From: Plasmopara viticola
Lineage: Eukaryota > Oomycota > Peronosporomycetes > Peronosporales > Peronosporaceae
Direction of reading: 5' to 3'
DNA length: 64,000 nt
Assembly: GCA_001695595.3 (NCBI GenBank)
Contig: MBPM02000026.1
Location: 434,001 to 498,000 of the forward strand
Shown here: positions 21,860 through 33,300 of the stretch, piece by piece
Layout: each line of letters starts with the position of its first letter
How positions within the stretch are numbered: position 1 is the first letter of the stretch
Notes under the pieces: generated by a model
Databases searched by the model: none
What the model was told of the DNA's origin: nothing
Seen by the model: the letters and a program-made list of their open reading frames with translations, nothing else
Position numbers and translations under genes: made by a program

Positions 21860-23359
21860 TCAATGAGCGGCACCACCCATCAAAGCAAACTCGCTCGATC
21901 CCCTAGTTTCAGGCTTTGACGTATTCTCATTGGTCCTGCAGTTGTCATACGCGAGACCACCATGGTAACTGACATCAATACCATTGACCTCCTTGTCCCC
22001 ATCCACGCGTATACCGATTGTAATTTTAAGCAAGAACAAAATAATTGTCGTCACTATGAAGGAGTACGCTGCGGCTACGCACTGTGAGACCAATTGGTGA
22101 AGAAATAGTGAAGCATTTCCATAAAAGGCACCATTTTTAATGTTCGGGTTGATATCAGTCGTGGCAAACAGACCCGTCATTAGACCACCGATGACGCCAA
22201 CGCAGCCGTGAATGGCAAAAGAATCAAGGGTGTCATCGTAGCGAAGATATTTCTTCATCATGATGGCAGCAAAACCCGTGATTGCACCCACTATGCCAAA
22301 AAGGATCGACGCCCAGGGGTACACGTAACCACAGGCTGGTGTAATTGCAACCAAGCCAGCTACTGCCCCAGTCGCAACTCCACATGGATCAATCTTTCTA
22401 AAAACAGCAAATTCAAGACCAGCCCACGTCAGAAAACCAGCACTTGCAGCCAAGTGCGTGTTGATAGCAGCCGTGGCAGCAATGCCATCCGCTGCACCCT
22501 GCGAACCAGCGTTGAAGCCGAACCAGCCAAACCACAGTAGGGTAACTCCGATCATTACAAGGGGTACATTATGTGGTTTCACAGGTTCGCTGTGGTTGTA
22601 CCGCTTGCCAACCAATAAAGCAGCAGCGAGAGCACCAAAACCGCTGGAAATGTGAATGACTGTACCACCCGCAAAGTCGATGGACCCCATCTTTCCTTCC
22701 CATCCCATGCTTGAGATTGCCCATGAATCATCAAGTTGTAACGACCACATCCAATGAGCCAACGGGTCGTACACGAACGTCGTCCACAATAGAATAAAGA
22801 GTAGAAAAGTCCCGTACTTCATGCGGCCGACGATGCCACCACTGAGTAGCGCCGGCGTGATCATAGCAAACTGGGTCTGGAAGAGCGCAAACAAAATGTG
22901 CGGAATTTGAGTACCGTACGTGCCACTCGGAGTCTCCCCCACATTGTTGTACGCTGCCCACCCGAACATGCCATCGGATCCAAAAGCCACCGAGTAGCCA
23001 AATGCCCAAAATTGAATAGACACCAAGGCCATGCTGACGAATGACATCATGATGGTGTTGGACGCCATTCCTTCACCCACAAGGCCGGCGTAGAAGAAAG
23101 CAACTCCCGGTGTCATGATCATTACCATAGCACTGGCCACTAGCATCCAAGCCGTGTTTCCTGAATCGACAGTTTGATCGTAGTCGGCCCCAGCCTTCTC
23201 ACCTTGATCGCTATAGTTGACGCAGTCGCCAGAGACCTTGTCGACATATTGCGAGGATTCGCACGTTACCGCTGTGCCCGAGCCACTTTGAGCTGCAGCA
23301 GTCAATGCAAGCGCTGCGACCAGCGCTGCTACTATTAAGCCCCGAGTGTACCAACGCAT
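21860..23359 (-). CDS. Ammonium transporter (Amt/Mep/Rh family)
   Basis: A 499-residue single-exon membrane protein. A likely cleaved signal sequence (WYTRGLIVAALVAALALTAA) is followed by a Cys-containing extracellular stretch and eleven hydrophobic helices. Amt motifs are intact: GNTAWMLVASAMVMIMTPGV with the pore-entrance region, FFYAGLV, the signature FAGGTVIHISSGFGALAAAL, then TLLWFGWFGFNAGS and the FAIHGCVGVIGGLMTGLFAT block carrying the second pore His. It imports ammonium (NH3/NH4+) across the plasma membrane. The soluble C-terminal tail (VNGIDVSYHGGLAYDN) matches the regulatory tail that couples trimer subunits. An Inr-like site lies 25-45 bases upstream. Confidence 0.96.
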   Translation of the reverse strand: MRWYTRGLIVAALVAALALTAAAQSGSGTAVTCESSQYVDKVSGDCVNYSDQGEKAGADYDQTVDSGNTAWMLVASAMVMIMTPGVAFFYAGLVGEGMASNTIMMSFVSMALVSIQFWAFGYSVAFGSDGMFGWAAYNNVGETPSGTYGTQIPHILFALFQTQFAMITPALLSGGIVGRMKYGTFLLFILLWTTFVYDPLAHWMWSLQLDDSWAISSMGWEGKMGSIDFAGGTVIHISSGFGALAAALLVGKRYNHSEPVKPHNVPLVMIGVTLLWFGWFGFNAGSQGAADGIAATAAINTHLAASAGFLTWAGLEFAVFRKIDPCGVATGAVAGLVAITPACGYVYPWASILFGIVGAITGFAAIMMKKYLRYDDTLDSFAIHGCVGVIGGLMTGLFATTDINPNIKNGAFYGNASLFLHQLVSQCVAAAYSFIVTTIILFLLKITIGIRVDGDKEVNGIDVSYHGGLAYDNCRTNENTSKPETRGSSEFALMGGAAH

Positions 23360-23382
23360 TGTGTTGGATGGATGCAGCTCAA

Positions 23383-23402
23383 GACAAATTTTGAAATGAG
23401 GC
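23383..23402 (-). promoter_or_regulatory. Inr+FPR-like core promoter of the ammonium transporter
   Basis: The minus strand reads CCTCATTTCAAAATTTGTC at 23401-23383. The published oomycete core is GCTCATTYYNCAWTTT; 14 of the 16 positions match by eye. It is 24-42 bases before the ATG at 23359, the usual distance for oomycete transcription starts. Confidence 0.6.
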
Positions 23403-23933
23403 TACAACATCAGTATGTTTGGTAGCCTTCAACTTTTGTGATTAGGAAGATATTATTAGTGGATCGGCTCACACGACCCGTCGACATGGGTTGCGAAAAC
23501 CTCAAGTAACCGATAAGAGTATCGGGCAGGTGTACTGGTACATTTCGCTGAGCACGTGAAATTCTTCAAATCGAAATGCGAAATGGAGAATTTGTTTAGG
23601 ATCTGAACCTGCTGCTTGGGTAAGACGCAAGGCTGTAATTGAGTGACGCAAGTCGTGTCCAAAGCCACTGCTGAACTTTGCAGGACGACATATGAAGCTT
23701 AGACTCCAAAGCCGGTATAGGCCTCGTCCATACGGATTTGCTTACAAAAACTCTTTTACTGAACCTATTATCTAGTCAGACGGGCGCCGCCCGAGTTGTG
23801 GGAATCTGGCTCGCTCCACGACTCGGCTTGTTGGTGTTTGCCTTTCTGCGTCTTTGGTGGAGGACTAAAAGCACAATTTATGCACTCGTTTATCGCAACA
23901 CTGCCTTTAATGAAATAGTATGGATTGGTATGA
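23403..23933. other. Intergenic stretch without recognised gene
   Basis: It holds only a 70-codon minus frame (23456-23668) and the start of an 81-codon plus frame (23738-23983) that enters the foldback repeat. Neither has a recognisable motif. The first 20 bases are the promoter of the ammonium transporter. Confidence 0.4.
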
Positions 23934-25154
23934 GTACGCTAGATGCTCTTATATGCGAAGAAAGTGTGGACGATGTGACATAGATAACACGTTTCGTCCG
24001 CTCATGGTTAAAACCTACAGCGACGGACGCAATCTTGGACGAGTGGAAACCAAGCTGTCGAACGCGATCAAAGGAGCATACCCCACTTCTTTCTTTATCA
24101 AAGAATTAAAAAAGCGGATGAAGAAGGAGCGCAAGCGCTTAAAATGGTGGTAGTCATAAATTTAATCCTATTTTGATGACCCAATGACCTTTTCGCTGCA
24201 GCGAACAAATGAATACCAGTATATACCGATCCCAGGAATTTCCAACTGTGTGAGACACCTTTTGCAGTAGAGTATCATACACAGGCATTATAGCTAACAG
24301 AACGCGGTCTATCCCGGTACAAAGCCGGTTTTCCACAGCGCATCAGGTAACTCTAAATGCGAATGTTGCGTGAGTATTTTGTATTAAATTCACAAATTTT
24401 TACCAAGAAAAACATACTACGAGAAGGACCGTCGTACATGCCACATCTGTAGGATTTGTGTGATACGGAATACTCTTTTTTGGCCAGTCCATATCTTTTG
24501 CCTTTCGTGCTAGCTAGTCCATATGTTTTGCTTTTTCGTGACGCCCACAAAAGTCAGCTATATGGACTGGCCAAAAAAGGGCAATTAAAATCACTCACAT
24601 ACTCACAAATCCAACAGATGTGGCATATACGACGGCCCTTTTCGTAGGAAGGTTTTTTTTAAATCTGTGAGTTCAATACATAATCCTCACGCAACATTCG
24701 CATGGGCTCACATGAATTTTTGGCAGCATCTCATGAATTTATGAACATAATGTCTGCGTATTTTATTCTGTGCAAATCGTGGGTTTCAATCTGGAGCACT
24801 TCAGGTATTTCACACAGCACTTTGCCTCACAAGTACGTGCCGGAATTTCTTGGGGTCGGTATATACTGGTATTCATCTCAAAAAGGTCGTTCTTATTGAT
24901 TAAGTCATGAAGTGAGATGACTACTATCACGAAAATGGCCACCATTTTGAGCGCTTGCGCTCCTTCTTTATCCGCTTTTTCTCATTCTTTTGACAGGAAA
25001 GAAGTGGGGTATGCTCCTTTGATCGGGTTCGACAGTTTGTTCTCCACACGTCCAATATTGCATTCACCGCTGTGCGTTTCAATGATGAGGACGGGATGTG
25101 TCGTCTATGTCATATCGTCCGCTACTTCCTTCGCATATAAGAGCATCTAGTGTA
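23934..25154. repeat. Large foldback inverted repeat (~560-nt arms)
   Basis: The left arm, 23934-24494, and the right arm, 24560-25154, are reverse complements with substitutions and small gaps; the loop is about 65 nt. Matching landmarks from outside inwards: CTAGATGCTCTTATATGCGA / TCGCATATAAGAGCATCTAG; ATCAAAGGAGCATACCCCAC with its complement at about 25006-25025; GGTATATACTGGTATTCAT with its complement near 24213; CACGCAACATTCG with its complement near 24360; TGGCCAGTCCATAT with its complement at 24560-24573. Both arms retain related coding scraps (for example a SCRTRSKEHTPLLS-type segment, N in place of the first S in the right arm). Consistent with a foldback or MITE-like transposon, or an inverted duplication of a transposon fragment. 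Confidence 0.8.
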
Positions 25155-26695
25155 CCCCTAGACATCCTCTGAGACAGCGATCAGGCACTCTATAGTACCC
25201 CGTCATATAATAATTTGTAGTTTTGTCTCAAGCGACGCATGGCGTTGGACAATGAGAATCATTGGTTTCTCAGTTATGTATTGCAACGAGGTGGACTAAA
25301 AGTATTGGGCTCTCGGCCATGTAATGTAATGCATATAGTTTATTTTAGGTCTGCGTGTCAACATTCCAGCTTGTTGTAGAAACATTTCTAGCTAGCTGCA
25401 CAAATTTAGTCTCTTTATATAATATAAGTCACACTTGATTCGCTTGCATTGCTCGAGGCACATGTCATATTTATTTGTTTGGCTGCATCGACGCGGCACA
25501 TGGAACGTTCGGTGCGCTTATTAAATGCAGTTTGCACTTGTGATATTCGGTGCGGATTCTTAATACAGGCTGCGATGGTGAGCTGTATATTCAAATGCTA
25601 TCTACTGTTCGGACTGACAACGCTTTAGAGGTAAAGGACTTATATGCATCCCGCTTAGCATTCTAGACCGCTTCAACGGCCTTCTGTTCGAAGGCGTTAG
25701 CGTCAGGCTTTAATGCATTTCACTCTGAAATTTGAGTTCTTTTTACAAGCGGCTTTATCACCCTGTTCCCTACAGGCTTGAAAGCGGCTGTTAATTGTCT
25801 TACTTGTCCGAAACAAGTCACGTGCGCTTTAGCGGACAGCATCAGAGTATAATACAGGGCTGAGTATCTGTGCCATTTGCAAGGGAAGTCTGTCGAAGAG
25901 GATACAACAATTAAGTTAAAAATTAATAAGTTTCGAAAAGTTTGTGGCTATTAATATAGAGTCGTGTGTTATGGCAAACATCATTCGCGCAAATGACCTC
26001 CGTAAAGATGGACCAGAAGTGTCTCACCGAACCCATCTTGTAACGAAAAAAACAGCCTTTTACTCACAGTTACAAGTGTCGCAACTTTGTTTCATCGTTC
26101 GCCGGCTTGCCGCCGTACCTGTCAGAACTAAAAGACCCTAAAAACTGATGCAGATGCGGACTGAAGAAATGTACACTATAGTTGAGTGAGCGATGCTGGA
26201 AGAACTTTTACGAGCTATTGTATACTTTTTTAAACTGTGTAATTACTGCCGCGGACAGACGCGAAGGAAGGGCATAATCACCTCAAATCGTTTTACAGTA
26301 TGTCGGCACTGTAATTACGATTGGATGCATGGAAGCCACATTCTGTTTTTTTTAAGCAGCTAGCAGGTCGTGCTTACCGTTCCTACTTGCTGTTCTGGCG
26401 TTTGCTATTGCGGGCTCAAAGTGTTACCGAGTAGTCTTCCTTTTATAAAAATTAGGAAACCTTATGCAACGACATGTAAGTTGTATAGTCTAAATCTCTA
26501 TAGTGGAAGTTGAATTTCCATGATGCACAAAACAATTGACTGCTTTATCGAATTTAATTTTTAAACCCAAGCAATTGTGAGCATAAGTGCGCTGCGTAAG
26601 CACCCGCGGTAAGTGCTTCAATTTCGGCGAGAAAAATCAAAAGCGAAAGTAAAATCGATTCTGCATAGGGTTGGTAACCGTGTTATATCGTGTCA
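25155..26695. other. Gene-free stretch
   Basis: No frame longer than about 65 codons and no family resemblance. Sequence is AT-rich with scattered T runs. I see nothing functional. Confidence 0.5.
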
Positions 26696-27048
26696 CATGA
26701 TCTTCATATTGTATTGTATTGTATAACGTTATCGCGCTGCCAAGTTATGCACGTTCTAGGCTCAGTCTGGCTAGTCCACGGCATAGATTGGTGTCCGTAT
26801 ACGTCGGGTCTCGTTCGGCGGGCAGTGCAGCCAGCACCGAGGTCGTGAGGGTCTTCCATTATTTTGTGTAGTTCTGACTTGGTAAGAGCCCAGGTGGCGC
26901 CCTGGTGCTGGAGACCGTCGCGTCGAGGGTGAGACTCGTTAGAGACCTGCAGATGCCCGAGAGCACCTGCCCGAAGCGCGCGAGCATTTAGCCCCCCGCG
27001 CTTGGAAGGAGGGCGTCACCCCAACCTTTTCCGAAGCATGATCTTCAT
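26696..27048 (-). mobile_element. Retroposon copy with 12-bp target duplication
   Basis: The element, 26708-27036, is flanked by identical 12-bp repeats CATGATCTTCAT at 26696-26707 and 27037-27048. Read on the minus strand it ends in a short tandem tail of ACAAT units next to the duplication. It is GC-rich against AT-rich surroundings. A second partial copy lies at 27229. No pol III A/B box or ORF was identified, so it could be a SINE or a 5'-truncated LINE end. Confidence 0.7.
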
Positions 27049-27219
27049 AGTGTACAATAATAGTAGCAGTTATTAGCCCTAGAATAATTTTTGTGGCCCT
27101 CAGTCGTTATGTACGGCACAAGAAACTATCGGGAATAACTAAGTATCGTATTATGTAAGCCTTTAGTAGTGCATAATTGTGATTTGGTCACGCGACCACT
27201 TTACACTGACTTCGTATCT

Positions 27220-27376
27220 ATGGGTGTCACGACCTCGGTGCTGGCTGCACTGCCCGCCGAACGAGACTCGACGTATGCGGACACCACTCTATGCCGTGGA
27301 CTAGCCAGACCGAGCCTAGCACGTGCATAGCTTGGCAACGCGATAACGTAATACAATACAATACAATATGGGTGTC
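27220..27376 (+). mobile_element. 5'-truncated second copy of the same retroposon
   Basis: The body, 27229-27367, matches the 3' ~139 bp of the copy at 26708-27036 in reverse orientation, with about eight mismatches by eye, and ends in the same ACAAT repeats. It is flanked by 9-bp direct repeats ATGGGTGTC at 27220-27228 and 27368-27376. Truncation at the 5' end with a retained tail is typical of target-primed reverse transcription. Confidence 0.72.
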
Positions 27377-30300
27377 GTGATCCATTATAAGTTGATAATC
27401 TCGCAATAATTAATGTATAGTCGTTTTGAGCTGATTTGAAATTGTCAAGACCACCAAATAAGACGACAACCAAGCATTGCCACGGAGCTAATTTTTACCA
27501 GATGGAATATGTAGAAGAAAAGCAACAGATTGAATGGCAAGTCATGTGTCAACTTCATTCTGTTTAGAGAGAACGACCTTGTAGCGAGGTGGTGAACTCA
27601 TTTGAATATATCTAAAGTGAATAAAAGGAAATCACTTAACGCGGAATCTGATGCTGTCAACGAGCTCGGCTTTATACCGCTAAGACAGGCCCTTGTTGAA
27701 GTACCTTGTGCAATTCGTGAAGTTTTTTTGCTTTTCTTGAGGGTGGCAAGTTAAGAATTTGCATTGCCTTGCTGAAGGTGTTAAATGGCTTGCGCTGTTA
27801 AAAAGTGCGACAACAAAATTTCTGGGCACTGTGCATGCGAGTATGCATCATCCAGAGCCTCAAAAAGGGAGCAGTCACACATCAATTTTCTATTAACACC
27901 TTGTCTCCCTCACCTTTGTTAAAAGTCCTGCCAAATTTACCATGTAAAAAACACCTTCGTGAGATAGTGGATCAAAATACCAAGGTCTTAAAAAAGCAGG
28001 TTATCACGCTGGTACGGTCTTACAAAAAAATCATCAGGTATCCCATCTCTCATCCCCAAACCCTTGCAAGCGAGTTATCGGAGCTCAAGTAACGATATGC
28101 CCTACAATTGCAATCAGATCGACGCCTAGAGACGCAGCTGAGCAGCTTCTTTGATGCATGTAGGGCACGAAACTTGAGCCTGTTTTATCACGTAATAGTT
28201 AAGGCGAAGCGCATTCTAGGTACTTTAAATGTTCCTTTTGTTTAGCTATGCGTTGGCAAACACGCTCTAGGTGTCATGATTGAGCAAAAAGTAGTCTCCG
28301 TCGTATCGGATGTCGTCTTCGAGGCTCGAACGGCTTGTTGAACAGTCTGCCGAATGTACGGAACTTAAAATAGATTGGCTTGCCCGTTCTTTTAAGTAAA
28401 AAAGTATTTGAAAGTCGAACACCTCTATAAAAATTGTAGAGGCAATACGCGTTAAACCAGGGCATATAATTTTGCTTGAAGAACAAAGAAGACCTCAAAG
28501 AAGGTTTTTATCATAATAATAATCAAAACGCCTGGATGACCATGTTTTTGAATGCCGAGAAATTTGTGCGTTCGATTAGATGTGGCTCACATTGCTATCA
28601 ACTTTGAAAGCGCGTCCTCACACATGCTGAGCATTCTTTATTATGGCAACATGCTAAGCAGAGAAAATGCACCTGCGTCGACCTCACATGGACAGCTCAT
28701 GGCAATTTTAAGCTACATTGAAAGCTGGCCACAATGCATGACAGATGGAATGCAGCCGATTGGATGAATGATTGTCTGACACAGCAAAGTTAACCTACAA
28801 ATTCAGGCTATGGGGTAGGGCAACAGCGCAAGCAAAAAAAGAAGTCGAAATTGCTCATTGGATTAGATAAGAGATCGCGAGCATGACACATGATCCATAC
28901 AAATGCTTCCACAGAAAAAATTAAGTTTAAGTGTTGTAAACATAAATCGTGTCTGAAGGTAGATAATAGCATGAGCTTTGAACTCAAAGTGGTGTTTTTG
29001 AAAGAATTCACCCCATTTAGACAAAGTCACTTATCCAAAATTCTACCGATGTAAGAGTTTTATTGATGCTAACGTATACATACATTTGTAGCCGGGTGAT
29101 AGATACTTGAAGAAGCTTTTGCCGATCGAAATATTTTTGAATTAAGTCGACGTGCAAAAGAAAAAAATCCTTAGTCTGCGACATAAGAGCAAGCTGTTTA
29201 AACAGCGGAACGGTCATCTAGCATTATTATACAGCAACATAAACGCATCTGGCTTGCTGCTGATCGATGGCTATCAGGACCACTGGCATGCTGATTCTGA
29301 ACATATTTCCCAGTTAAATGTTGGTCTGATTTAGGTGCCGGCCGACTGCTAAGCGGTTTAGAACAAGCCTATTAGATACTGATCGCGCAAGACTTATTCG
29401 CGACAGCTGCGAGGCTTGAGAGCGACAGCTCCGTCGGGCTATACGTATTGTGGTATGTGTCATTGTGGCACTATAATCTAAATATAGAAGCTAATGGGTG
29501 GGACAAAAGATGTGTACCAAGTGCTGTTGTCAGTAGCGAAATTGTGGTCAGTATTGTCATTACAATGACGGACTCAGACGTATGTCAGCAGCACGTAGAG
29601 TCAGACTATAATATTACCATTAGAAGTTATATTGTTTGCCGCGACATCATTTCCCTCCAAAATACTGTCGTTTTTTGCTGTAATGGCGGCCTTAGACTAA
29701 TAAGTAAACAATACAGCACTACTTACATCAGTTTAATCTTAAATTTAAAACGTCACTACTACTTTCATTGCATAAAATTGAGCCTTTTATTTCTTAGCGG
29801 TCTGCTTTAAGCCGTGAAGCCTTCATATTAAAATTCCGGCCATTTATTGCATAATGAATTAATATGTCTGTAGATGAAGTCATTACTTGCTTGCATTCAA
29901 TAGATTATTAAATATGAAATCACACAAGATCGTATACAATACATCAGAACTCTATGTACAGTCTCACGCATTTTTTTAAAGTTAGGTCTGACCCAAAGTG
30001 GTTGACTATGTATATATTTGCGCGCTATTCTTTGTAATGTACAGCGTGACCCATCACACCCGGTAGTGCTTGTAATCAGCATCACCCTCACTTAAGTGGA
30101 CTGTTTACCGATAAGGCTTTGACATTTAATGTGCGCCCTTCTTCACATGACTGACGCGCGATTCGCGCCGGACAAAAAACAACGTTTAAATCTTTTGAGA
30201 TGACTGCCTTTGCGACAAAAACACCCATTGCACATCTAGGGTGCTCAGAGCTTTGAATAGAGCATCCCAGGCACCGATGTCTGCAGCCTCTGCAATTGCA

Positions 30301-33300
30301 TCACTAATGGATCGAGCCTAAAGTGCTCTTGTATGAAGTTGTTTACAATGTGAATTCTGGCCGGCCTTTACAAGATTACTGCCACATGCATACTATATTC
30401 TCTATGCTGTCTCAAATAAAACACTTGCCGGCGCAAAGAACTTTGAGCGACAGGTCATGTTACTTCGCTGCTTCAGCTTAGTCTCGATCAGCATAACTTT
30501 TGTAGAGCAAAGCAGTAGTGTCTACAGTGACCAAAAAACCATGATACATACCTGCTTCGAGGGAGGTCAACAAACTGAGCCGTTATTTTTCAGAAATTAT
30601 AAAAGCCAAAGAACCTTAGACAATGATAAATGTGCATCTGGCAAACATCACAATAACTTTGCCTTGAAATGTTCGTCTCGAAAAATGGTGCTCTTTCATC
30701 AGCGTTGAACTTGAGGCTTGACACGAAAACGTGAGAATTGATAAAGAGATCTAATCTGGCGCTTAAAATATGTTTCGCACTAGCAATGTGGTCGACACGG
30801 AAAGATTAGTTGTTGCTGTACGAAATAACACAGAAAGTACGTCAATAATAGCTCGACTGCCCAATAAAATTGCTTCGAATTTAGCAAAGCCAACCTAGCC
30901 CATCTGTGGAAATTAAACACAAGCGGCACAAATGCATTGACAGTTCTTGGCAACGAGACAATCTGGGTATGCCGTGGTCAAAAGCCATGGTAGTAATTTA
31001 TCGCCATTGCAAGACTATCGATGCTATCTACCTAAGCTCTTTTAATAAGGCTTTAATGACAACTCCACGTGTCATAATTCTGCGACGGACTATGCCGTTG
31101 AGAGGTCTGGATATATTTAAGCCCGAAAAAATAAAAAAGTGGCAGATTCTTGGAGGTTGACGTGGCGACGTCACTGAATCACGTAAAGGAAGTAGCATAG
31201 CTCCATAGATAGTCGTAAAGATCGTTTGCAACTAGATTCAGCTAGCAAAGAAGACAAAATAACGCTTTGAACATAGCGTGGATCCCAAAAAGCACTTATT
31301 AGTGGCTTGCAAAATGATGGTCTCGATACAACACGTAAATAAGATCAGGATAGATCGAACGACTCTAGGTTGACCAGCAAAGCATTTCCACAAGTAATAA
31401 TGACAATTTACTGGGTGCCATGTCAAGTCAGGCACGCTCAAAAAAGGCTCTAGAATATACGAATTAATTAAGCGTCTCATTGTGGTACAAAGAAGGCTAG
31501 AAATCAGCTACTTGTGACACCTTGTGTACTGCCACCGCATAGACAATTTTCTTCCCACGGTCACTTGAAGGCCCTCACGATTCAAGATAAGCAAAACAAG
31601 AACACTCAAAGCGCTTCATCAGACACTCACCAGCCTTTTAAGATGAAAAAGACAAAAATAAAGACTCTAACAAGAGTTATCTCTCTTTTTGTGCCTGACT
31701 ACCGACTTACCGACAGAGAGTAAACCCCTCATGACCTCGCCTGTAAAGGAAGAAAATGTCCAAGCGACTTCCCACCACTCCAATCCAGATCTTGTAGCGA
31801 TATTTAGTAATGAGAGAGTCGATTTTGCAAACGTAACTAGGTGCGTGCTTTGGCTTCGCTAAAAAACCTAATTCAAGAATCTTTACACAGTGTCACCAGA
31901 AGCGCTCAAAATGGGTAGTCTAATGAATACAATACGATCAAAACTTTATTTCGGTTATAAGAAAGAATCATGTGGTAAAGGTGATGGTTTGAACATTTTA
32001 ATGCACTCTTGTTTATTCGAGCGCTATTGATTAATAACACATATCTGGTGTCCAAATGCTGTTTGATTTTAAGGGTGTCTTGGCTTTGAAAAAAACGCCC
32101 ACCCAGGTGTATAGAATTTAATCTAGCGCAAATACGTCGCCATCCCGAAGCACATTTAAAAAGCCCCAGATTGCATATGAAGTGCAGAACTTGTACTATT
32201 AAAAGAGCTGTGGAATAAACTAACTGCACCAATCAGCTCGCGATCGATGCCCGTAAAAGCATTTTTTTATTGTGTGCACCAAATGTTGATACGGTTTGCC
32301 TAGAAGTTTGAGAAGTGCCAGAAATGGCGCTCTTATCCGGATGTTATGCCTTTTTGAAGGAGCAGGAAATTTAGCGAACAAGTGGTCGAGCGGAAAGATG
32401 CTTTTGCGGTGACACAACTGGTCAAGTTGTGGCTTGCTCAGGAAATTTTTAAATTTATAGCCGTAAACTTCTCGGCCGGAGAAGATACATTGCCTTTAAC
32501 GCAAAATGTTCGAGCGTGTAAAGACGACACTTAGTTTAGGTTGACCAATTTTGACATACTATAACTCTCATACTTTTGCCAAGTGCAGTGGTGTTCATGT
32601 GGGTCATGATCAGTGCACATCGAGATTTCTTGCTTTATCAAAAGGATGAACATATAAAAGAAGTGGTGGAGCATTACAAAAGTTTTATGAGAAACATGTT
32701 TTGAGGACCGAATTTCCCGCAAAACTTATCAGATGAGATATATGACGTCGATTGCGTACGTAGATTGATGCCATTTGAGGAGTCCGGTGGATTGATCTTT
32801 TAGTTTGTTCGCTGATCCGAAATTTTCCCTGTCCAGTGTAAATTTTGGCATAGATTTGTTATCCTTGGTAAACACATTTAAGTTCTCTCACATTTGCCTG
32901 TATCTTGTTTTCGCTCATCATACGAAGATGCACATTTATCGCTTGCACTGCTTCAATTAGCTCTTTAAGAAAGACAAAAGTTTTTCCATGAAATACTGGA
33001 CTCGGGCAGTAGACCGGCGCGTAGACTACGCCGCAAGTCTTCGATCACACATTAAACCCAGTTTATAAGTCCATTAGCTTTAAGCGATTAACGTAAGAAT
33101 AAGCCAGCGGGTCTCCCGCGATTAAACCGTCTTTTGCCAATAGGCATCAATAAGATGAGGCTCTACAACGGATACACTTGTGTCCTGCAAAACTTGGAAT
33201 TGAATACTGACAGCACAATAGCTTTTCATAATCTGCGCTAAATGGACTGTCATCGGGCTCAATTTTACTATGTTGTTTTGGTGACCTAAAGGTCGTGTTG

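Noticed and set aside
27201..27473. 90-codon minus-strand ORF
   Set aside because: Most of it is the truncated retroposon copy and its flanks; not conserved coding sequence.
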